Assembly (NCBI GenBank): GCA_030248135.1
Contig: JASANC010001540.1
Coordinates: 30,120 to 94,119, forward strand
Reading direction: 5' to 3'
Origin: Theristus sp. LFF4_11
Lineage: Eukaryota > Nematoda > Chromadorea > Monhysterida > Xyalidae
DNA length: 64,000 nucleotides
Shown: positions 56,801 to 64,000 of the stretch, one piece after another
Layout: every line of letters starts with the position of its first letter
How positions within the stretch are numbered: the stretch's first letter is position 1
The notes under the pieces: model-generated
What the model saw: the letters and a program-made list of their open reading frames with translations, nothing else
What the model was told of the DNA's origin: nothing
Databases searched by the model: none
Position numbers and translations under genes: made by a program

Positions 56801-59800
56801 AAAATAACAATCAGACATCAGCTCGCTGACACTGGTTTGTTCAGGACAAATTGTATCGCAGAAGCATTGCGGAACGCAAGGTCTCCGGTGGCAAAGGCAA
56901 TGACTCACGGGACAGACGGTTTATCCTGCCACACTAGTTGAAGGTGACACCGGTAAAAAAGGTGAAAATCAACGGAAGACAACTCCTTTTTGTCACTGGT
57001 GCTGGTGTGTACACAGCGGTGCGTACGTTAACAACAACGAAAAAGCTACATGCAACAACGTTTTGCAATCTCTAATTTTTCTGTTTTTGCACAGAATTTA
57101 CAGAATTTCGCACATGGCGTGATTTTAGATTAAATCGAAGAGAACAATAAAAAAATTACTTCAAAGTTTTACGCTTTTCAGCAAAACGAAAACGAAACCG
57201 AAAACTTTCGGATTCGCTGGCCTCCGGGGATATAGCGACCGCAGGCCACCGAAACCGAAATCGGGCTAAGATCACTGGTGCCCCCAGGACAGAGCGGGGC
57301 TTAGAGGCTGCCCCCCTCACATGCCGAGGGTATTGGTTCCACGGGATGGTGAGCCGTCCATTCCCCAATCCCACCGGAGTTTGGTACCTTCGGGTTTCCG
57401 GAATCGGTGGGGGGCGTGCTTCAAAAAAAAAACAAACAAACGCGGCGCAAAAATATGACCCTTATGTACTTGTATCCGTGTGTACCACATCAGAGACTTG
57501 AAAAGCGTTGTCGAGCCAAGTCTTTCACTGCTTACACAAGGCCATATTCCTCTTTTTATATGCGTCTCACGCATTTTTAGATAATATTCTGACTTTTACA
57601 TAAGCCCCGAAGGTCGGACCAAAATCACAATTCGTTGGTCACACATTCTTCTAAACCCCGGACAACTCAGGTTTTTCATTTTTCGTTTTTTAGGCCGATT
57701 TCTCCTATGCCATTTCTACGGCCGATTCCCCAAAATCGTCACGATTCAGTACCTAGAATCGCTCACAAAAGAAAAACTGACCCAAAAGCCGTGATCGGCG
57801 TAATGAATTACCATGGAAAACACCGTTTTCTTGTTTTTCATTTCTGGACCGGTTTCGCTAAATTCCACGGCCGATTCACCATAAATCGTCACGATTCAGT
57901 ATCTAGAGTTGCTCATACAAGAAAACTAACCCAAAATCCGTGATCAGCACATTGAATTACCCTGGAAAAACCGTTTTCTCGTTTTTCATTTCTGGACCGA
58001 TTTCGCCAATTTCCACGGCCGATTCGCCCGAAATCGTCACGATTCAGTATCTAAAGTTGCTCACGTAAGAAAACTAACCCAAAATTCGTGATCAGCGGAT
58101 TGAATTACCCTGGAAAACACCCTTTTCTTGTTTTTCGTTCCTGGACCAATTTCGCCAACTTCCACGGCCGATTCGCCCGAAATCGTCACGATTCAGCATC
58201 TAGAGTTGCTCACGTAAGAAAACTAACCCAAAATTCGTGATCAGCGCATCGAATTACCCTGGAAAACACCCTTTTCTTGTTTTTCGTTTCTGGACCGATT
58301 TCGCCAATTTCCACGGCCGATTCGCCCGAAATCTTCACGATTCAGCATCTAGAGTTGCTCGCGTAAGAAAACTAACCCAAAATTCGTGATCAGCGCATTG
58401 AATTACCCTGGAAAACACCCTTTTCTTGTTTTTCGTTTCTGGACCGATTTCGCCAACTTCCACGGCCGATTCGCCCGAAATCGTCACGATTCAGCATCTA
58501 GAGTTGCTCACGTAAGAAAACTATCCCAAAATCCGTGATCAGCGTATTGAATTCCTACGGACTAAACATTTCTGCTATTTTTCGTAGCTCAGACAAAATT
58601 TGTAAGACTGAAAAAATGATACCCAGTCAAAATGCTACGAATTTTCAAAAAATGCACAATTTTGGCCCAAAAAATGCCCGGGCAAAAAATAAACTAAATT
58701 TTCAGAATCTACGGATGAATTTACCCGAGAAAAAATTCTTGTTCAACTGTGAAAGTGTCCCAGCTAAAAATTGAAAGGGCGAACACTTAAAACCAGGTGA
58801 CAACCCTGCGAACTTTCAAAAAAGCCCAATTTTTACCCCCAAAAGGGGTCGGGGCAAAAAATTAACTCATTTTTTCAAATCTACGGATGAAATTACCCTA
58901 GGAAACATTTTTCTTCAACTGTGAAAGTGTCCCAGCTAAAAATTGAAAGGGCGAACACTTGAAACCCGGTGAAAACGCTGCGAACTTTTAAAAATGCCCA
59001 AATTTTTACCCAAAAAAGTGGTCGGGGCAAAAAATTAACCCATTTTTCCAAATCTACGGATGAAATTACCCCAGGAAACATTCTTGCTAGACTGTGAACG
59101 TGTCGCAGGTAAAAACTGAAAGCGCGAACACATGTTGATTACATACCGGAAAAAAAAAAAAGAGATAGAAAAATAAGTAACACTGTTTTCAGAATAGGTT
59201 TTTCGTGTCTACAGCGTATGAAAAGTAGTCGGATAAAAATTTTTTCGCGGCTCCAAGCACAACTTTGGGTGTTCGTTTCGTGTGCACAGAACCAAGTTTG
59301 TGGCTTATACTATGCTCGCTGGAGGAAGCGAGCAAATTTGAAAAACGCGCGCGAGAGGATAACGGCTCATATAATGCGTGATGCGCTGTCCGCTCGCTGA
59401 CGCTCGCTCGCGCATCCGCATGATTACAGTATGCTTGTTTAAACCTGTCACTTTTATCGCAAAGTACAGAGCTCTCGAAGAAAGAAAGCTTGAGATGTGA
59501 GTTGCAAGAAAACCTACTCAGACACAAATGGGGCGTTTGATTTCAACCAAACCCGACACTTTCGCTCTTCTTACTGTAATTCTGAATTCCGCGAGGTCCT
59601 TAATGCTGTAAGAAAGGGACAGGTTTAAAAACGAACGTTCTGTACTTGGTTTATTATTAGGTATACCGTATTACCTCTAATAAACCCCCATGGGGGTTTA
59701 TTTCTTCAGCGACTTCTGGGGGTGGGGTTTATTTTTGGGGGGGGGGCTTTATTTTTTGGGGGGGGGGTTTATTTGGAAACCATTTTTAGGAGTGGGAAAA

Positions 59801-62800
59801 ATGGCAAAAATACCTTCCATGGCAGGAAGGAAGTCGCAGAAACTTTTACTCTACATAGAAATTTCCTTTTACAACAGCCTTTTGTAATGAAATTACCATT
59901 AACTCATCCATTTGGGGCCTTTGGTAGCACAATTTCATCATTTTCACTGCAACCAGCCACTGAATTCGCTGGGTATGTGTTTCAAACAGGTTTCAATAAT
60001 CCCCCATGGGGGATTATTTTTGGGGGGGGGGGATTATTTGGAAACTTGTCGAGGGGGTGGGGGTTTATTTTTGGGGGGGGGGGTTTAATTTTGGGAAGGG
60101 TTTAATAGAGGTAATACGGTATTTTTTCATCTAATTCCATGCAACAACTCAATTCCACCTGCCGTGGAGGTGGAGTTCACCGTGATCACCGCACGGTCAC
60201 TTTTTTCACATATTTCTCAGACCCTGTACAAGTCAGTCGACTCCTGGCGATCATCACCGAGTCAACGGTGGTCATCCATTGGGACGTGGCGAACTTCACC
60301 GTGGATCACATGAAATTTCGGATCGGGTACAATAATAACAATAACAATTTCTTGAGAGTTAAGGCCCGTTCATACTGACGTATGCTGACGTACGTCTCTA
60401 TGAACGGTAATATGCAATACGGAAAGCAGAACATCGTGTCGAGACCGAATTCGGTGCACACCGTATTCCATGCCCCGCGATCTTGCACTTTAGACAACAA
60501 TAACTCGATTTCTTTCTCCTTAATCGTTAACATCACTTGTTACCACAGTTACCACGACACCGACAATTCCAATACGCGTTCGGTTTTTGTAAACGGCCGT
60601 CGATTCTACCGATTCGCGCGTCTACAACCGGCGACGTGGTACACGTTCACTGTTTCGGCAGTAATGGAGGATTTGGAAAGCGCCTCCGTGTCCGTGAATA
60701 TCGTCACAAATCCATCCGGTATATGGAGTGTTACAGCTTCAACGAGCTGTATTGGTGGACCGTTTTCCCTGTGGAGTATATGAGAAACGTTGTTGTGCGA
60801 AAACATGTATACGTACAACAAATTTCTTCAAACCTGTCAGTTTTCTCTGCAGAATACAGAGCTCGCGATTGAAGGAAAAACAAAAAAAGTTGCAAGAAAA
60901 TATATTTAGCAGGAAATGTGATGTTTGCTTTTTTACCAAACCCTATAGCTTCTTCTTACTTCTTCAATCTTCTTACTGTAATTCGTGTTTATCGCAAGCT
61001 TTGCATTCTGACAGGTTTAAATGAACACACTGTAGCGTTGCTTTCGGTAACGTCTGTGTGGTGTTAATCCGAAAATATTTCGCAACTGAGACTTGTCTGT
61101 TTACATGTGTCCACTGTTTTCCGAGTAAACAGTTTTGTTAACGTTTTAGCTTTTAGCTCTGTTCTTGATTTACCAGATAAGCGGGTACTTTTAAGTGGCT
61201 TCACATATTGTGTTCCCGTTGTTTTGCCTTTTTCATGTCCCTTCATTTTCAATTCAGATCTTCCAACGCCGGCCGTTTCCCGTTACGATCGAACGCACAT
61301 GGCTGTCCGGTTTCGCAGCGATTTATTTCCGAATTTGAATGGGCGCGTGCACAATTACGCCATCATCATCACACCGTACAGTGCTGTGAGTGCAGCATTG
61401 AGCAAGAGTCTGTTCAAGAATTTTCCAGAAAAACAAGTTTTTTCTCAGCAGTTACTCAGAAAGTTCCGTGTTTTGTTCAGACTATTGTCCTAAAATCATC
61501 AGCAATAAGAACTGTACCCGTTAACAAGAGAAATGTACTTTCAAGTTAGAGTTCCCCTTCATGGCATCCATCCGCGGTCATTTTGTTCCGAACATCAAAT
61601 TTCCCGTTTGAAAAGTGTGGGAATAAAGTTTTCTTTACTGCATGTCTGTTTGTTTTGTTGTCTGCAGATCAACAAGGTCATCCCATATCCTGTGCCAACC
61701 TGGCAACAACAAGACGAAGTACCAAGTAATGAGCAAACTGCATGGCAAACCACACCGAAGAACTTTATGCCGTTCAATAAAAAAGTAAACGGACATTACA
61801 TTAGATTTGTTTTCAGTTTTCCATTTGAAAAAAAAATCAGAAAACATCTTTTCCGCGAAAAAGGTTTACAGTTCTTTCTTTATTTCACAATGTACAGAAT
61901 ACCGTAAAGTCTTGCATATAAGGTCTCCTTATATAAATTTGAAAATCAAAAATTTCTGAAAAAAAGTGGAATTTTGTGTGACAACCTTATAAGTGGGAGG
62001 AGGTCTTATAAAGCGAAGATCAGGAATTACGGGTCTTATAAATGAGGTGGCATTTTGATCAAGTCAAAAATTTGAATTTTTTGGTTTCCCGCCGTGTGAC
62101 ACTCCGCCCACTTTTGGGTGGGGGTCTTATAAGTGGGAGGAACCTTATATGCAAGACTTTACGGTACTTTACAATTCACCCTCCTGAACGTCTTGAAAAA
62201 CCGCACTCCGCGTTGAATCAAGAAATCGAACCAAAAACTCGTGAACATGCAAGGCAGTGATAACTGCATTGACTGTAAATTATCCTACTTTACGTGGGCG
62301 ACTTTGCGAATGTCTTTCACTTTTTCAGCGCAGTGGCGCTTCATTGTTTCAGATGCGTTTGTGCTGTGATGGTTTCAGCAAATGTGGGCTGTGAATCAAG
62401 AATTGAAGTGGAATTGTAAACCTTTTTTTTGCGTGGATGATTCTGCAAAAACGGAGAACCGTTCTTTGCAGAGACGAACGGCCTCGACGATATTTTACGT
62501 CGGATCCGAAAGTTGCCGAGAAAAGCCGCCGTATGAATACTGTAACGGACCGCTACGAAAACACGGCAAATATCGAGTCAAGGTACAATATGGAAAGGTC
62601 GTCAAACAGCCGAAACAATCAAAAAAGTCAAACAAAAAAATCAGCGAATTTATTTCCGCTGGCAGTCTTTATAAACGACGAGGGGAGGTGGTGTTATGAA
62701 ACGGAGATTTATTTTGCTTTTCGAAGGTTCGCGGTTGCACGAATAACGGCGTTTGCATGGACACTCGGTGGACACGGACAAGCGGCCAATTGGACTGGAT

Positions 62801-63635
62801 AAAGCGGCCGAAGATGAACGATAGAGGACCGGAGAGCGACGGTGTGTACAGTCGCGCCTCAAAAACATATCCAACTAGCTGATTGGTTGATGCATGCATT
62901 CTGTGCATGGATTACTTAGGTAGGAAGCGGAGCTATGGTTTGAATAGAATGCATGCATTACGTTATCGCCAACCAATCTGGTTGGATATGTTAAAGAGTT
63001 TGGACTGCACCATGTACGTATGGTTGAATAATTAAGGCAGTCCTTGTATTTTCCATCAAGGCGGGAGTAGCTGCAAACTAGGAGTTGCCTTTTTCGAGAA
63101 TGCCAAGATATTTCCCCCAATCGTGTGTGCAATGGACAAAGAACGAACAGAATAGCACGAACAAAATTAATCAATTAAAAACCACGATTAGGTAATTTTG
63201 ATAAACAGTTGGCCTTCTGAACGTCTTTTTCTTTCATTCAAATTTCGCGCGCTTCCTACAGCATGAAAAGAATTTCCATATTTACTCGGCCATTCCGTAA
63301 TTACATACCTTCTCTTTGCGTTGTTGTGGGACAAAAATGTCTGCATTTTTAACAAAATTCAACACACGCAAAAAGGTTCATCGTTGTTGCACAACACTGC
63401 AACACTCGACTGATTTCTTGGCATGTTTTGCTAGTGTGTGCGCGTGTTCCAATGTTTAAGCATAAAACGCTAGCTGTTTTAATCAGCGCAACGGATGAAT
63501 TTCTTTGAAATTTCCTTTGCAGAACTGGATGACTATGCGGAGATTCAGACGACGACCGAAAAAGTGGACTATCTGAATAATTTGTGGTTCAGGTTGCCAT
63601 TTCAAAACTCGGCCGCTAAAATTCGCTCGCGCAAA
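50808..63635 (+). CDS. Fibronectin III receptor, class III RPTP-like ectodomain (partial)
   Basis: Resolved exons: 50808-50879, 50991-51134, 51449-51548, 51961-52230, 52788-53104, 53484-53612, 53700-53772, 53954-54099, 54838-54985, 56010-56172, 56395-56504, 60221-60326, 60549-60718, 61258-61385, 61668-61784 and 62472-62582, all phase-consistent. A signal peptide (KQSIWIAALLLWIIIAQ) leads into several fibronectin III domains (LHSVNAHAHSAVLHLEAF, LTPDTKY, LQPATWYTFTVSAVMEDL), a Thr-rich stretch (TTLPTTTTTTQ) and IFYVGSESC...CNGPLRKHGKYRVKV, typical of the membrane-proximal ectodomain of PTPRJ/DEP-1-type phosphatases. A segment at about 62665-62730 (INDEGRWCYETEIYFAFRR) and an exon at 63523-63635 (LDDYAEIQTTTEKVDYLNNL) probably follow, but their joins are out of phase or unresolved. 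No phosphatase domain lies in the window. Confidence 0.75.
51702..51943 (+). mobile_element. MITE family C, copy 5
   Basis: Family termini and motifs as elsewhere. It ends about 17 bp before the acceptor at 51960 of the receptor gene's exon 4. Confidence 0.85.
52267..52430 (+). mobile_element. MITE family A, copy 4
   Basis: CAGTGGACTCTAAATTATGG at the left and CTATAATATAGTGTTCGACTG at the right, with AATCAGCTGATTGG inside. It lies about 35 bp after the donor of receptor exon 4. Confidence 0.75.
54351..54590 (+). mobile_element. Tc1/mariner-type MITE
   Basis: CAGTGGCGAGCAAAAGTTTT at the left and CCAAACTTTTGCCCGCCACG...CACAG at the right are inverted, with TA on both sides (54349-54350 and 54591-54592). 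It is about 240 bp and non-coding. The terminus is of the CAGTGGCGNNCAAAAGT type common in Tc1-like elements. Confidence 0.75.
54717..54778 (-). pseudogene. tRNA-like sequence with strong A and B boxes
   Basis: On the minus strand GTGTGGCTCAGTGGAAAG (A box TGGCTCAGTGG) and CGGGTTCGATCCC (B box) are at tRNA spacing. The T stem is disrupted by a C run, so it is a tRNA-derived SINE head or pseudogene. It lies in a receptor intron about 60 bp before exon 9. Confidence 0.55.
55253..55488 (+). mobile_element. MITE family C, copy 6
   Basis: TTTATTCAAACGTGTCCCGA at the left and GGGACACGTTTAAAAAAATA at the right. It is followed within about 15 bp by an A element. Confidence 0.85.
55500..55672 (+). 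mobile_element. MITE family A, copy 5
   Basis: CAGTCGAACTCTAAATGACA at the left and AAATTACAGCTCGACTG at the right. The arms carry CCGCTGATTGGTTGGTGGTC and its inverse. Confidence 0.85.
56548..57590. mobile_element. Element with ~145-bp terminal inverted repeats
   Basis: ATTATCTAAAAATGCGTGAG through ATATTTTTGCGCCG (56548-56695) is repeated in inverse at about 57440-57588. The centre contains GGAGTTTGGTACCTTCGGG, shared with the S2 SINE 3' end, and GCCCCCAGGACAGAGCGGGG, related to 54280-54300 in inverse. No transposase frame. Confidence 0.85.
57660..58555. repeat. Satellite of ~149-bp units, about 6 copies
   Basis: Each unit carries CCACGGCCGATTCGCC, ATCGTCACGATTCAG, GTTGCTCACGTAAGAAAACT, CCGTGATCAGCG and GAATTACCCTGGAAAA. 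The middle copies are very alike and the first is most diverged. It sits in a receptor intron. Confidence 0.9.
58690..59140. repeat. Second satellite, ~172-bp units, about 3 copies
   Basis: Each unit carries AATCTACGGATGAA, TTCAACTGTGAAAGTGTCCC, AAAATTGAAAGGGCGAACAC, GCGAACTTT and GGTCGGGGCAAAAAAT. It is adjacent to, but different in sequence from, the 149-bp satellite. Confidence 0.85.
59438..59632 (+). mobile_element. MITE family K, copy 1
   Basis: TTTAAACCTGTCA at the left and GACAGGTTTAAA at the right, with GTACAGAGCTCTCGA, GTTGCAAGAAAA and CTTCTTACTGTAATTC inside. The second copy is at 60829-61024. Confidence 0.75.
59664..60121 (+). mobile_element. MITE family D, copy 5
   Basis: TACCGTATTACCTCTAATAA at the left and GGTAATACGGTA at the right, with all inner blocks and several G runs of 8-11. 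It ends about 100 bp before receptor exon 12. Confidence 0.9.
60829..61024 (+). mobile_element. MITE family K, copy 2
   Basis: TTCAAACCTGTCAG at the left and TGACAGGTTTAAA at the right, with AATACAGAGCTCGCGA, GTTGCAAGAAAA and CTTCTTACTGTAATTC shared with copy 1. Confidence 0.75.
61910..62166 (+). mobile_element. MITE family E, copy 2 (full length)
   Basis: TACCGTAAAGTCTTGCATAT at the left and ATATGCAAGACTTTACGGTA at the right are perfect TIRs of about 24 bp. Inner CTTATAA words repeat. The terminal TACCGTA is shared with family D, suggesting related transposases. Confidence 0.85.
62864..62996 (+). mobile_element. MITE family B, copy 3
   Basis: CATATCCAACTAGCTGATTG at the left and CCAATCTGGTTGGATATG at the right, with TGCATGCATTCTGTGCATGG inside. 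Confidence 0.8.
63010..63300 (-). repeat. Dispersed repeat J, copy 2
   Basis: The reverse complement matches 2815-3060 over most of its length (CCCGCCTTGATGG, CAACTCCTAGTTTGCAG, AAAGACGTTCAGAAGG, AATGGCCGAGTAAA). Confidence 0.75.
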
Positions 63636-64000
63636 GTGTTCTGGACTATCATGGCGTTCATAGTGTTTCATGTGTTATATCATGATTGTTTATGATATTT
63701 TCATCCGTAAGATTAGTGTGTTTCTGAAGAGTTCTGTTTTTTTTTGTTGTCATTACTGTTTGTCTGTACCTTCTTTTTTACGAAGGAGTTTACAACTTTT
63801 TGCCTTTGCTTATGTACTTACAATGTACGTCAGTGATGATTTTAATGATTGTTTTTATTGTTTTTTCACTCCACTCAATTTTCGCTGTTATTATTTCCCG
63901 CGGGTGTTCTGAAATGTATAAACATTTTAACCAATGGTGGGCGACATTTGTCAAACATGGCACACATTGCACAAATTGGCATAGGCCACTGTGTAGCTGT

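Overview
This is a 64 kb piece of an animal nuclear genome, most likely an invertebrate. The genes are split into small exons (about 50-520 bp) by GT-AG and a few GC-AG introns. The families are metazoan: heparanase, membrane alkaline phosphatase, legumain, a lectin/PAN/von Willebrand A protein and a fibronectin III receptor. I cannot place the phylum from sequence alone. Exons are GC-rich with clean reading frames. Introns and intergenic DNA are AT-rich and full of short non-autonomous transposons. There are no operons, CRISPR arrays or convincing intact tRNA genes.

Layout. 0.3-0.5 kb: a Cys-rich exon on the minus strand, its gene running off the left edge. 3.4-7.6 kb (+): a complete 10-exon heparanase (492 aa). 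7.9-18.5 kb: a repeat-dominated block with G-rich tracts, degenerate TTAGG-like DNA, nested hAT-like elements, an inverted GGTCGATCC tandem, and two or three orphan exons. 18.5-20.0 kb (+): a three-exon TMEM70 homologue (260 aa). 20.3-22.2 kb: tRNA-derived SINEs and a second hAT-like copy. 22.75-24.2 kb (+): a TMEM230 homologue (142 aa). 25.5-26.6 kb (+): the last two exons of an unrecognised Ser/Thr-rich protein. 28.2-33.8 kb (-): a complete 10-exon alkaline phosphatase (552 aa) with a C-terminal hydrophobic anchor. 35.6-38.9 kb: an unexplained tandem and inverted array. 39.2-43.0 kb (+): a complete 11-exon legumain (436 aa). 44.1-49.1 kb (+): a 9-exon gene (781 aa) in which a C-type lectin domain is split by two PAN domains and a vWA domain. 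50.8 kb to at least 63.6 kb (+): a large fibronectin III receptor resembling the ectodomain of class III receptor tyrosine phosphatases; any catalytic domain would lie beyond the window.

The genes show no shared pathway, although several products act in the secretory, lysosomal or cell-surface compartment (heparanase, legumain, alkaline phosphatase, lectin protein, receptor). The exon models were joined by hand: for the five complete spliced enzymes or membrane proteins and the lectin protein, every junction keeps phase and the total length is a multiple of three. The most notable observations are the phase-symmetric insertion of PAN-PAN-vWA exons into a lectin domain, GC-AG introns in three genes, nested hAT-like insertions with perfect 8-bp target duplications and an empty-site paralogue, a MITE family whose same end sits within about 20 bp of splice sites, and the 35.6-38.9 kb array with a conserved mini-intron-like segment.
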